Of a stretch of DNA of 64,000 bases, positions 27,183 through 36,469 are shown in pieces. Numbering within the stretch: position 1 is the first letter of the stretch; every line of letters begins with the position of its first letter. The translations under genes and the position numbers were made by a program. Origin of the DNA: Paraliobacillus zengyii (lineage in GTDB: Bacteria > Bacillota > Bacilli > Bacillales > Amphibacillaceae). The stretch is from assembly GCF_003268595.1 (NCBI RefSeq), contig NZ_CP029797.1:62001-126000 (forward strand), given 5' to 3'. The notes under the pieces were generated by a model, which saw only the letters and a program-made list of their open reading frames with translations, made no database searches and was not told where the DNA came from.

Positions 27183-28910
27183 ATGTTAAAATTATTTCAA
27201 ATGCTTAAACCATATAGAGTATTTATAAGTTTTGTCCTGGTACTTGTGTCTATACAAACGTTATCACAATTGTATCTACCGACATTAATGGCTGATATTG
27301 TTGATAATGGAATTGTAAACGGAGATATCCCTTATATCACAAAAATTGGTGCGTTTATGTTAGTAGTAGCCTTGATTACGATGGTTGCCTCTATCCTTGC
27401 AAGTTTCTTTTCAGCTAAAGTCGCAGTAGGATTCGGTAAAGATCTGAGAAGACGTGTATTTAATCATGTAGAGAATTTTTCATTACATGAGTTTAATCAG
27501 ATTGGTACGTCATCATTAATTACAAGAACCACAAATGATATAAATCAACTTCAACAAGTGACGATAATGCTCTTGCGTATGTTACTTGCTGCACCAATGA
27601 TGGCTATTGGTGGAATCATTATGGCGGTCTCTAAAGATGCAAAGTTATCGCTTGTTTTTGTGGTTGCTATTCCAATACTTATTTTAACTATATCACTAAT
27701 AGCCATTAAAGGAATGCCATTATTTAAGGCTTTACAGAAAAAACTAGATCATTTAAATCTTGTTTTTAGGGAGTATTTAACCGGAATAAGAGTAATTCGC
27801 TCATTTAATCGGGAAAATTATGAAATGAAGCGGTATGACAAGATAAATAATGACTTTATGGATACAGCTACAACCGTTAATAAAATTATGGTATCACTTA
27901 TGCCAATTATGATGATCATCCTGAACTTCTCTACTATCGCAATCCTTTGGTTTGGAAGTATCCGAATAAGTAATGGTGGGATGCAAGTCGGAGATTTAAT
28001 GGCTTTTATTCAGTATGGCATGCAAATTATGTTCTCATTTATTATGGTTTCGATTGTTTTTGTTATGATTCCCAGAGCCCAAGTTTCATCAACACGAATC
28101 AATGAGGTACTCGAAATGAAATTTGAAATAAAAGACCCTATAAAACAAAAAAACAATAAAAATAAACAAGGATACATCGCATTTAATCATGTGAACTTTA
28201 GTTATCCTGGTGCAGAACAGGCCGCCATTTCTGATTTAACATTTGATGCAAAGCCTGGTGAAGTAACGGCAGTTCTCGGTGGAACAGGTTCAGGTAAATC
28301 AAGTTTAATTAATCTTATTCCTCGCTTTTACGATGTGACTAGCGGTAGCATCTTAATTGATGAAGTAGACATTCGTGATATGTCACAAGCCGATTTAAGA
28401 GATAAGATTGGATTAACACCACAAAAGGCAACGCTTTTTACAGGGACAGTTGCTGAAAATATTAGGTATGGTAAACAAGATGCATCAGATGAAGAGGTAA
28501 TACATGCAGCAACAGTTGCTCAAGCAAATGGATTTATTGAATCAATGGAAGGTAGCTATAATGCATCCATTACACAGGGTGGTTCTAATGTATCTGGGGG
28601 ACAAAAGCAACGATTAGCTATTGCTCGAACACTCGTGAAACGACCAGAAATTTATTTGTTTGATGACAGTTTTTCTGCGCTTGACTTTAAAACAGAAGCA
28701 ACTCTACGCGATGCTTTATCACAGGAAGTCAAAAAAGCTACAGTTATCATTGTTGCACAAAGAGTAGCAACTGTTATGGATGCAGACCGTATTATTGTTT
28801 TAAATGAAGGTAAAACAGCTGGTATTGGTACCCATAAAGAGTTAATGTCCAATTGTAACGTCTATCGAGAGATTGTATCCTCACAGTTATCAGAGGAGGA
28901 AATAGCATGA
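27183..28910 (+). CDS. ABC multidrug exporter half-transporter, degenerate-site subunit (YfiB-like)
   Basis: A six-helix membrane domain (about 1-310) is fused to an ATPase domain (about 330-575). Walker A is GGTGSGKSS and the signature is NVSGGQKQR. Walker B reads YLFDDSFSALD, with Asp in place of the catalytic Glu, and the switch His is replaced by Gln (VIIVAQRVAT). Those changes mark the subunit carrying the non-catalytic ATP site in heterodimeric exporters such as TM287/288 or BmrCD. Its partner overlaps by four bases. Substrate unknown, probably hydrophobic drugs. Confidence 0.9.
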   Translation: MLKLFQMLKPYRVFISFVLVLVSIQTLSQLYLPTLMADIVDNGIVNGDIPYITKIGAFMLVVALITMVASILASFFSAKVAVGFGKDLRRRVFNHVENFSLHEFNQIGTSSLITRTTNDINQLQQVTIMLLRMLLAAPMMAIGGIIMAVSKDAKLSLVFVVAIPILILTISLIAIKGMPLFKALQKKLDHLNLVFREYLTGIRVIRSFNRENYEMKRYDKINNDFMDTATTVNKIMVSLMPIMMIILNFSTIAILWFGSIRISNGGMQVGDLMAFIQYGMQIMFSFIMVSIVFVMIPRAQVSSTRINEVLEMKFEIKDPIKQKNNKNKQGYIAFNHVNFSYPGAEQAAISDLTFDAKPGEVTAVLGGTGSGKSSLINLIPRFYDVTSGSILIDEVDIRDMSQADLRDKIGLTPQKATLFTGTVAENIRYGKQDASDEEVIHAATVAQANGFIESMEGSYNASITQGGSNVSGGQKQRLAIARTLVKRPEIYLFDDSFSALDFKTEATLRDALSQEVKKATVIIVAQRVATVMDADRIIVLNEGKTAGIGTHKELMSNCNVYREIVSSQLSEEEIA

Positions 28911-30766
28911 GCAGGGAGATACATGATAAACAACCGAGAAAAGGCCTAGGGATGCCTTTGAAAAAGGCAAAGGATTTCAAAGGAACACTCAAGCGTTTGA
29001 TTGGCTATTTGGCTCCACATAAACTGAGGTTAATAGTCGTATTCTTCGCAGCTATCATAAGCACAATATTTACAATCTTAAGTCCAATATTTCTGGGAAA
29101 AGCAACAACTACGATCTTTGAAGGATTAATGGCTAAAGTAAATGGTGTTTCGGGTATAACAATTGACTTTGACTATATTGGCCAACTAATATTTATTTTA
29201 GTCTTTTTGTATCTGTTTAGTGCTGCTTTTAGTTATGTTCAACAGTTTATCATGGTAGAAGTTTCACAAAAGATAGTATATAAATTACGTAAAGATACAA
29301 ATGAAAAAGTAACTCGATTACCTTTAAAGTTTTTAGATTCACATTCTAATGGTGACATTTTAAGCCGTGCTACTAATGATATTGATAATATAAGCAATAC
29401 ACTTCAACAAAGTGTCACACAGGTAATTACTTCTATTGTTACAATTATCGGTATTATCATCATGATGTTTACAATAAGTCCATTAATGACAATAATCGTA
29501 CTTCTAACTTTGCCATTAAGTATTGTCTTGACAACGATAATAGTAAAAAAATCACAAGGGTACTTTAAAGGTCAACAAAGAACATTAGGTGATTTGAATG
29601 GACATGTGGAAGAAATGTACACGGGTCACCCAATAATAAAAGCGTTTAAACGAGAGGAAATAGCAGAACAGCAATTTGAAGAAATTAATGAGCAACATTA
29701 CCAGTATGGATGGAAAGCTCAATTTGTTTCTGGTGTTATTCAACCACTTATGGCATTTGTAAACAATATTGGTTATGTGTTGATTTGTGTAGTAGGTGCC
29801 GTCTTGGTAACACGCGGTACAATTCGAATTGGTGATATCCAGGCGTTTATTCAATACGCAAGACAATTTTCTCAACCTATAACACAAGCAGCAAATATCT
29901 CGAATATTATCCAATCAACAATTGCCTCAGCAGAACGTGTTTTTGAAATATTAGATGAAGAAGAACTTCCGGCTGAAGTTTCTGACGCCAAGGTAATTTC
30001 ATCGCCAAAGGGTGATGTGACTTTCGAACATGTAAGATTTGGATATAATAATAATGAGATCATCATTAATGATTTGAATATTGATGTTAAGAAGGGTCAG
30101 ACGATTGCAATTGTGGGGCCAACAGGTGCAGGTAAAACAACGTTAATTAACCTGCTTATGCGTTTTTATGATGTTAATCAAGGGAAAATTACGATTGACC
30201 AAGTTGATATTACAGAATTAAAGCGTGAGAGTCTAAGAAGTATGTTCGGTATGGTTCTTCAAGATACATGGTTATTTAATGGAACAATTAAAGAGAATAT
30301 TGCTTATGGTAACGAAAAAGCGAATGAGGAGGATATTATAAAAGCAGCTAAAATAGCTAATGCTGACCATTTTATTCGAACATTACCAGAAGGCTATGAC
30401 ACAAGATTAAATGAAGAAGCATCTAATCTTTCACAAGGGGAGAAGCAGTTATTAACTATTTCCCGGGCAATATTGGCTGATCCTACGATTATGATTCTTG
30501 ATGAAGCTACTAGTAGTGTTGATACTAGAACAGAAGGTTTTATTCAAACTGCCATGAATGAACTAATGAAAAACAGAACGAGTTTTGTTATTGCACATAG
30601 ACTTTCCACTATTAAAAAAGCAGATTGTATTCTCGTTATGAATGAAGGGAATGTGATTGAACAAGGAACGCATGCAGAACTTTTACGTCAAGAAGGATTC
30701 TATGCAGAGCTTTATAATAGTCAATTTACAACTCAAAAGACTTTGGAGACAGCGCCTGATTTTTAG
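28907..30766 (+). CDS. ABC multidrug exporter half-transporter, catalytic subunit (YfiC-like)
   Basis: This 619-residue half-transporter has a ~45-residue cytoplasmic lead, six membrane helices (about 45-340) and an ATPase domain. Walker A is GPTGAGKTT, Walker B is IMILDEATSSVD with the catalytic Glu, and the switch His is present (VIAHRLST). The signature reads LSQGE rather than LSGGQ, as expected for the partner that completes a degenerate site. ATGA overlap with the preceding gene indicates coupled translation and heterodimer formation. Confidence 0.92.
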   Translation: MSREIHDKQPRKGLGMPLKKAKDFKGTLKRLIGYLAPHKLRLIVVFFAAIISTIFTILSPIFLGKATTTIFEGLMAKVNGVSGITIDFDYIGQLIFILVFLYLFSAAFSYVQQFIMVEVSQKIVYKLRKDTNEKVTRLPLKFLDSHSNGDILSRATNDIDNISNTLQQSVTQVITSIVTIIGIIIMMFTISPLMTIIVLLTLPLSIVLTTIIVKKSQGYFKGQQRTLGDLNGHVEEMYTGHPIIKAFKREEIAEQQFEEINEQHYQYGWKAQFVSGVIQPLMAFVNNIGYVLICVVGAVLVTRGTIRIGDIQAFIQYARQFSQPITQAANISNIIQSTIASAERVFEILDEEELPAEVSDAKVISSPKGDVTFEHVRFGYNNNEIIINDLNIDVKKGQTIAIVGPTGAGKTTLINLLMRFYDVNQGKITIDQVDITELKRESLRSMFGMVLQDTWLFNGTIKENIAYGNEKANEEDIIKAAKIANADHFIRTLPEGYDTRLNEEASNLSQGEKQLLTISRAILADPTIMILDEATSSVDTRTEGFIQTAMNELMKNRTSFVIAHRLSTIKKADCILVMNEGNVIEQGTHAELLRQEGFYAELYNSQFTTQKTLETAPDF

Positions 30767-30869
30767 GTATAGCAAGAATGTGGTTTTTATAAACACTTCT
30801 CTTATGATCTAACTATGCTTTAGTAGATACGATAGGAGCAGTTTATATATTAGAAAGAAGGAACACAAC

Positions 30870-32264
30870 ATGGTTAACAATCAAGCTCAAGGCGAACAAA
30901 AACTTAATAAAGTACCGCTTATGATCGTACTAATATCAGGCGCATTTGCTGCTATTCTGAATCAGACGCTTTTAGCGACAGCATTGCCTCATATTATGGA
31001 AGATTTGAATTTAGATGCCAACACAGCGCAATGGTTGCAGTCTATTTTTATGTTAGTTAATGGAATAATGATACCAATTACAGCGTTTTTAATAGGGAGA
31101 TTTACGACACGTGGTTTGTTTCTTACAGCAATGGGATTGTTTGGTGTTGGCACATTGGTTTGTGCAGTAGCTCCGACCTTTTCGTTGTTAATGGTAGGAA
31201 GAATTTTGCAGGCCTCTGGTGCAGGTATTATCATGCCACTAATGCAAACCATTCTGTTTCTTATTTTCCCAATTGAAAAACGGGGAAGCGCAATGGGGAT
31301 GTTTGGATTAGTAATTGCTTTCGCACCAGCAATTGGACCAACTTTATCCGGTTATCTGGTCGATCAATTTCCTTGGCGTAGCTTGTTTTATGTTATTCTG
31401 CCGATAATTGCTATTGATATTATCGTCGCTTACTTCATTCTTAGAAATGTAACAGAGCGAAGAGATCAAAAAATTGATATACTATCGATTATGTTATCTA
31501 GTTTTGGATTTGGTGGTTTGTTATACGGCTTCAGTACGGCAGGAAATAGTGGTTGGGGTAGTTTAGAAGTAATTATTGCAATGATTGTCGGTGCTATAAG
31601 TCTATTATGGTTTATATTAAGACAATTGAAGTTAGACCAACCCATTCTTGAATTCAGAGTGTTTAAGAACAAAGTTTTCACTATAACGACCATTCTTGGT
31701 ATGATCGTCTTCATTGCTATGATTGGTGGATCTGTAATCTTACCTTTATTTATGCAAACCATGCTAGGTTTTACGGCATTAGAATCAGGTTTAATGTTAA
31801 TGCCAGGAGCTTTATTAATGGGTGTTATGAGTCCTATTGCTGGAAGGTTATTTGATAGATTTGGCGCAAGATGGCTTGCAATTATTGGCTTACTAATCTT
31901 AACCATTACAACGTTCATGTTTACCAATTTAACGGTAGAAACGACCTTTACTTTTCTCGCAGTTGTTAATGCAGGAAGAATGTTTGGTGTTGCACTGGTA
32001 ATGATGCCAGCTACAACAGCAGGTTTAAATCAGCTACCTATTGATTTAATACCACATGGTACCGCGATGAATAATACGATGCGTCAAGTAGCAGGAGCTG
32101 TTGGTGTCGCATTACTTGTAACTGTTATGACTAGCAGTGCATTGCCTGAAGAAGGAATGAGTGGTCTTATTCGAGGTGTAAATGTATCGTTTATTGTTGC
32201 GGGTTTTACAGCAATTATTGGTTTTGTATTAGCCTTCTTTATTAAAGGTAAAGTTAAGGAGTAA
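30870..32264 (+). CDS. MFS multidrug exporter, DHA2 (EmrB/QacA-like) family
   Basis: The 464-residue protein has about 14 hydrophobic segments. Typical DHA2 features are NQTLLATALPHIMEDL near the first helix, MVNGIMIPITAFLIGRF-like text in helix 2 and GRILQASGAGIIMPLMQT in helix 4. Members expel drugs or toxic organics by proton antiport. It starts 103 bases after the ABC pair with its own ribosome site (GAAAGAAGG). It may belong to the MarR-controlled group, but a separate promoter is possible. Confidence 0.9.
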   Translation: MVNNQAQGEQKLNKVPLMIVLISGAFAAILNQTLLATALPHIMEDLNLDANTAQWLQSIFMLVNGIMIPITAFLIGRFTTRGLFLTAMGLFGVGTLVCAVAPTFSLLMVGRILQASGAGIIMPLMQTILFLIFPIEKRGSAMGMFGLVIAFAPAIGPTLSGYLVDQFPWRSLFYVILPIIAIDIIVAYFILRNVTERRDQKIDILSIMLSSFGFGGLLYGFSTAGNSGWGSLEVIIAMIVGAISLLWFILRQLKLDQPILEFRVFKNKVFTITTILGMIVFIAMIGGSVILPLFMQTMLGFTALESGLMLMPGALLMGVMSPIAGRLFDRFGARWLAIIGLLILTITTFMFTNLTVETTFTFLAVVNAGRMFGVALVMMPATTAGLNQLPIDLIPHGTAMNNTMRQVAGAVGVALLVTVMTSSALPEEGMSGLIRGVNVSFIVAGFTAIIGFVLAFFIKGKVKE

Positions 32265-32399
32265 CTGGAAATTTGTGTTTTTAAGTTATGATATTCTATT
32301 AGTAGTAATAAAAACGAATGCCGAGTAACTATTATGAATAATTTTCATGGTAATTACTTGGTTTTTTGTATAGAAAATATAGGCGGGAGGAAATACTAG

Positions 32400-33242
32400 A
32401 TGGAGAAAGTGGCTGTTGTTACGGGTTCCTCAAGCGGTTTAGGTTTATTTACAACGATTGCCTTAGCGAATAAGGGGTTTACTGTCATTGCAACAATGCG
32501 TGATCCTAACAAATCGGATATATTCAGAACGATTACTACAAAGCATGCAATATTAGATAAAATCGAAGTATTCGCCTTAGATGTTACCAATGCGGAGTCT
32601 GTTGAAAAATTTCGTGTGAAGGTCGAGAGTTTAAATCGTCTTGACGTACTTGTCAATAATGCAGGTATTGCGATTGGTGGATTTGTAGAAGACATTTCAA
32701 TTGATGACTATCGTAGGCAGTTTGAAACAAATGTATTTGGATTGATGGCTGTTACACAGGCAGTAATTCCAAAGTTACGAAAACAAGCAAAAGGTACCAT
32801 CATTAATATGAGCAGTATAAGTGGTAAAGTTGGTTTTCCTGGTCTTTCTCCCTATGTGTCATCCAAACATGCCATCGAAGGTTATTCAGAAAGTTTACGT
32901 TTAGAAATGCAACCATACGGTGTACAAGTTGCTTTAGTTGAACCTGGATCATTTGCAACAAATATTTGGTCATCGGGAATGGAAATTGTAAACGGCACGT
33001 ATGATGAACAATCACCTTATTATACGTATATGAAACAGTTACTAACAACATTAGACAATGGAAAAGAAAGACATGGGGATCCTAGAATGGTGGCTGATCT
33101 AATTTGTAAGCTTGCAATGATGAAGCGTGTGGATAAATTTAGATATCCAATCGGAAGAGGTGTAAGTTTACAGTTTAGATTGAAACAATTGTTGCCATGG
33201 AGGCGTTGGGAACGTTTAGTTATTCATACGATATTAAAATAA
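32400..33242 (+). CDS. Short-chain dehydrogenase/reductase family oxidoreductase
   Basis: The classical SDR fold is shown by the cofactor motif TGSSSGLG (8-15), NNAG near residue 87, a Ser in NMSSISGK and the catalytic Tyr152-X3-Lys156. An Asp after the second strand region (FALDV) and TMRDP after strand 2 do not settle NADP or NAD preference. The 280 residues resemble the YusZ-like SDRs of Bacillus. The substrate is unknown. GGCGGGAGG precedes the ATG. It follows the exporter genes, but linkage is not proven. Confidence 0.88.
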   Translation: MEKVAVVTGSSSGLGLFTTIALANKGFTVIATMRDPNKSDIFRTITTKHAILDKIEVFALDVTNAESVEKFRVKVESLNRLDVLVNNAGIAIGGFVEDISIDDYRRQFETNVFGLMAVTQAVIPKLRKQAKGTIINMSSISGKVGFPGLSPYVSSKHAIEGYSESLRLEMQPYGVQVALVEPGSFATNIWSSGMEIVNGTYDEQSPYYTYMKQLLTTLDNGKERHGDPRMVADLICKLAMMKRVDKFRYPIGRGVSLQFRLKQLLPWRRWERLVIHTILK

Positions 33243-33309
33243 ATAGATCATTTTTTGCTATATTGTATTATAATAAGCTAGTAATAAAAGAATGCTAAAG
33301 AGGAGATAG

Positions 33310-33483
33310 ATGATGACCGAAAAGAAACTTAGTACGCAAGAAATAGTTAAGCAACAACTGGAAAGAAAGAAACAAGCTCAAGCTAATGGAAAAAATACAA
33401 TGAACTTAAATGGTTCAAGTCAACGTATGAAAAGCCAACAAACGAAAAAACCAAGTAATACACGAAGAAAAGTTGGCGGTTGA
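33310..33483 (+). CDS. Small basic protein of unknown function
   Basis: A 57-codon frame starts ATGATG after an AGAGGAGA ribosome site. The product begins MMTEKKLSTQEIVKQQLE and is rich in Lys, Gln, Asn and Arg, with no hydrophobic segment. It looks partly helical and then disordered, ending RRKVGG. A strong terminator stands 36 bases after the stop, which supports a real small gene. I do not recognise a family. A spore or nucleic-acid-associated role is possible from composition only. Confidence 0.62.
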   Translation: MMTEKKLSTQEIVKQQLERKKQAQANGKNTMNLNGSSQRMKSQQTKKPSNTRRKVGG

Positions 33484-33519
33484 TTACGTTCCCATCTAAA
33501 AAAATGTCTATATAGATAT

Positions 33520-33550
33520 AAAACGCATGTAAATCACATGCGTTTTATTT
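33520..33550. terminator. Bidirectional terminator between small ORF and chemoreceptor
   Basis: AAAACGCATGT (33520-33530) and ACATGCGTTTT (33536-33546) form a perfect 11-bp stem flanked by A and T runs. It serves the plus-strand small gene and the converging minus-strand chemoreceptor gene. Confidence 0.88.
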
Positions 33551-33575
33551 TGGTGTTTTTTAACTTGTTATAGTA

Positions 33576-35249
33576 TTAATCGGTATGATATTTACTTGTT
33601 GTATGTGCTAACGTATTTGATAATTGTAAAAGCTTGTTGCCAATTTCATTCGTTCCTTCCATTTGTTCAATTTGATTTTCACTAGCGGCCACCATTTCTT
33701 CTGAGCTTGCCAGTGTTTCTTGCGATACAGAAGCTAAATTATTTGCTGAAAGCTCTAACTGTGGCAACTCTCTTGTTATATCTGTTAATTCAGTATGCAT
33801 ATGTTTTATTCTACTACTTACATCCGTTATTTCATTCATTAATAGATCAAATGATTGTTTAGAGGTATCTGCCATCTTTAAAGTTGAGGTTGTTTTAAGT
33901 AGTACATGTTCAAATGCTAAGACGGCTTCGTTCGTTATCCCTTCCATGTTTGTAACAGTCTTAGTAATCTCTTCAGTTGCAAGTGAAGATTGGTCAGCTA
34001 GATTACGAACCTCCTGTGCTACTACCGCAAAACCTTTTCCTGCTTCACCAGCACGGGCTGCTTCAATTGAAGCGTTTAGTGCTAATAATTTCGTTTGATC
34101 GACAATCGTTTTTACTAAATCAACAAGACCTAGAATAGCATGAGAATTTTTCTTTACCTCTTTGATCGTGAGTGTTAATTGATTAAACTCTGTTTCAAAT
34201 TCACTAAATGTAAGAATTAATTTGCCAATATTCATTTCACCTGTTTGGGCAGATTGATTCATTTGTTCTGAGCGGTGAGACACACGCTCCATATTCATTA
34301 ACATGTGTTTCATTTTGGTATTCATTGTTTTAAAGGTTGATAGACTATCATCTGAACTACTTGCTGTTTGTTCTGCCCCAACTTTTACAATTTCAATAGC
34401 AGATATGAATTGATGGCTAGTTGAAAGGGTATGTTCTGAAGCGATTTTTAGCTCTTCGCCTGTAGATGACAATGCATTTGTCGTATTTTTCACTTCAGTT
34501 ATCATATTTATCATGTTTTCAATCATTGCATTATAGCTTTTATGTAATGAAATAAGTTCAGGTATCGTAGTTTGAATAGCTGGTGCAAACTTTAGATTTC
34601 CCTCGCGAACATATTTCATTGTGCTACGAAGGTAGTTAAGTGGTTTGGTAATTGATCGTACAAAGAGCATGCTGAGTAAAGTGGTAATTATTATGCTAAT
34701 GGCGGTAACAATAATAATAAAATAACCAAGATTGTATATTTGCCCCATATAAGAATCCGTAGGTACAATCATCGTGTAAATACCATCTATCTCTTTCATC
34801 TCATGGAAAGAGAGTGTATAATCTACGCCATCAATTTTTTGATGCATAATCCCATTGCTATTTTTGGATAAATCCTCAATAAATTGTTCTGATAATGTGG
34901 GTAGAGATTCACTACTAGTTTGAAAAGGAATAACTTCATTATTTTTGATGTAAAAGAAGTCAGAATTTATCCCATCTTGCTTCAGTTTTTCTTGTTGAGA
35001 TCGTACATTTGTTTCCAGTTGTTGTAGGAAATATGATGGGTCACTTACATAAACAAAGTTTAAGTTTTCTGCAATGTATTGCATTAAGTCGACTTCTCGT
35101 ACTAATCTATCTTCTATTGTTTGAATCGTTAATTCCTTTGCTTTTGTATAAGAGCTAAATCCAACTAGAATGATAGCAATTCCTAATAAGGAAATAAATA
35201 ATAGACTAAGCCTTGTACTTAAATTTAACTTTTTCATGATTTTCTTCAT
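33576..35249 (-). CDS. Methyl-accepting chemotaxis protein
   Basis: This 557-residue receptor has a membrane helix at about 14-32, an extracellular sensor of about 145 residues and a second helix near 175-200. HAMP (about 200-250, [17 protein letters not shown]) follows. The signalling hairpin has the tip [27 protein letters not shown] (given only as motif: [17 protein letters not shown]). The sensor is of the small Cache-like size; its ligand is unknown. TAATTAACCTCCAAT on the plus strand shows a GGAGG site before its start. It converges with the small gene at 33310. Confidence 0.9.
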   Translation of the reverse strand: MKKIMKKLNLSTRLSLLFISLLGIAIILVGFSSYTKAKELTIQTIEDRLVREVDLMQYIAENLNFVYVSDPSYFLQQLETNVRSQQEKLKQDGINSDFFYIKNNEVIPFQTSSESLPTLSEQFIEDLSKNSNGIMHQKIDGVDYTLSFHEMKEIDGIYTMIVPTDSYMGQIYNLGYFIIIVTAISIIITTLLSMLFVRSITKPLNYLRSTMKYVREGNLKFAPAIQTTIPELISLHKSYNAMIENMINMITEVKNTTNALSSTGEELKIASEHTLSTSHQFISAIEIVKVGAEQTASSSDDSLSTFKTMNTKMKHMLMNMERVSHRSEQMNQSAQTGEMNIGKLILTFSEFETEFNQLTLTIKEVKKNSHAILGLVDLVKTIVDQTKLLALNASIEAARAGEAGKGFAVVAQEVRNLADQSSLATEEITKTVTNMEGITNEAVLAFEHVLLKTTSTLKMADTSKQSFDLLMNEITDVSSRIKHMHTELTDITRELPQLELSANNLASVSQETLASSEEMVAASENQIEQMEGTNEIGNKLLQLSNTLAHTTSKYHTD

Positions 35250-35465
35250 TAATTAACCTCCAATAGTAGTTCAATTGTCCTATCTATAGGAGTATACAGA
35301 ACTTATATGAAGCTAGTATGAAGTTAAGGTAAATTTTTTTCTTAAAAGAATAATGAAACTAAAATGATTATTCTAATTTGCGACAGGATGTTACAATATG
35401 TATAATTCAGTAATAGAAGAAGGTTAAAAGTAGCCTACTAAACTTGCGAAAAGAGGGTTAAGCTT

Positions 35466-36401
35466 ATGTCAAAAATAGTTGTAATTCATGAAAATGATGA
35501 TTGGACTGAACATTTAACGAAACGTTTAGAGGCATTGGGTTTTCCTTATGAATTATGGCATTTAGATAAAGGAATTATAGATCTCAGCTCTATACCTCCA
35601 GAAGGTGTTTATTATAATCGAATGAGTGCATCTTCCCATTCAAGAGGGCACCGATTTGCCCCCGAATTAACAGGTGCTGTGCTAACATGGTTGGAAAGTC
35701 ATGATCGTACTGTATTTAATGGGAGTAAAGCATTAAATCTTGAACTTAGCAAAATTAATCAATACGCTGCATTAGAGAGAAGTGGTATAAAGACACCTAA
35801 AACTATTGGAGCAGTTGGACGTGACCAGATTGTTGAGGCAGCTAAAAAGTTAGGAAAAGTACCATTTATCACAAAACATAATCGTGCGGGTAAAGGGTTA
35901 GGAGTTCAATTGTTCTATTCAATTGAAGGACTAGCGTCGTATTTAGACGGAGATGACTTTGAGGAACCAATTGATGGTATAACACTGATCCAGGAATATA
36001 TAGAATCACCAAAATCTTTCATTACTAGAGCGGAGTTCGTCGGTGGCAAATTTATATATGCAGTCAGGGTTGACACATCTGAAGGATTCGAGTTATGCCC
36101 AGCTGATGCTTGCCGAATTGATGATAAGTTCTGTCCGGTAGGAGAAGAGGAAGAAAGACTAATGTTTGAAATTATTGAAGATATGGATACAGCACTAATT
36201 CAAAAATATGAGAATTTCCTTCGTGAAAATGATATTGCTGTTGCGGGTATTGAGTTTATTAGTAATGATAAAGGTGAGCTTTTCACCTATGATGTTAATA
36301 CAAATACAAACTATAATTCAGATGCAGAAGCCAAGGCGAATAAATTTGGAATGTTAGAACTTGCAACACTTTTAGGAAACGCTTTGAAACAAGAACAATA
36401 A
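35466..36401 (+). CDS. RimK-like ATP-grasp ligase of unknown substrate
   Basis: The 311-residue protein has an ATP-grasp layout: N-terminal Rossmann-like part (1-95), ATP-binding block PFITKHNRAGKGLGVQLF (about 135-152), LIQEYIESP (about 178-186) and the metal site GIEFISNDKGELFTYDVNTNTNYN near residues 258-281, split here at GELF. The EF...DVNTNTNY end is typical of RimK/glutamate ligase-like enzymes that join an amine to an acyl phosphate. It stands alone with its own terminator. The substrate cannot be deduced, and the neighbours (chemoreceptor, electron-transfer cluster) give no direct clue. Confidence 0.8.
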   Translation: MSKIVVIHENDDWTEHLTKRLEALGFPYELWHLDKGIIDLSSIPPEGVYYNRMSASSHSRGHRFAPELTGAVLTWLESHDRTVFNGSKALNLELSKINQYAALERSGIKTPKTIGAVGRDQIVEAAKKLGKVPFITKHNRAGKGLGVQLFYSIEGLASYLDGDDFEEPIDGITLIQEYIESPKSFITRAEFVGGKFIYAVRVDTSEGFELCPADACRIDDKFCPVGEEEERLMFEIIEDMDTALIQKYENFLRENDIAVAGIEFISNDKGELFTYDVNTNTNYNSDAEAKANKFGMLELATLLGNALKQEQ

Positions 36402-36414
36402 TATGCGATATAAG

Positions 36415-36456
36415 AAACCCCTTATCCTATTAGTCTATTGGATAAGGGGTTTTTAG
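36415..36456. terminator. Bidirectional terminator, ATP-grasp gene / dmkB-like gene
   Basis: A perfect 13-bp stem AAACCCCTTATCC / GGATAAGGGGTTT closes a 12-base loop, with T residues after it. It lies between converging genes. Confidence 0.92.
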
Positions 36457-36469
36457 AATTAGCTTATAA

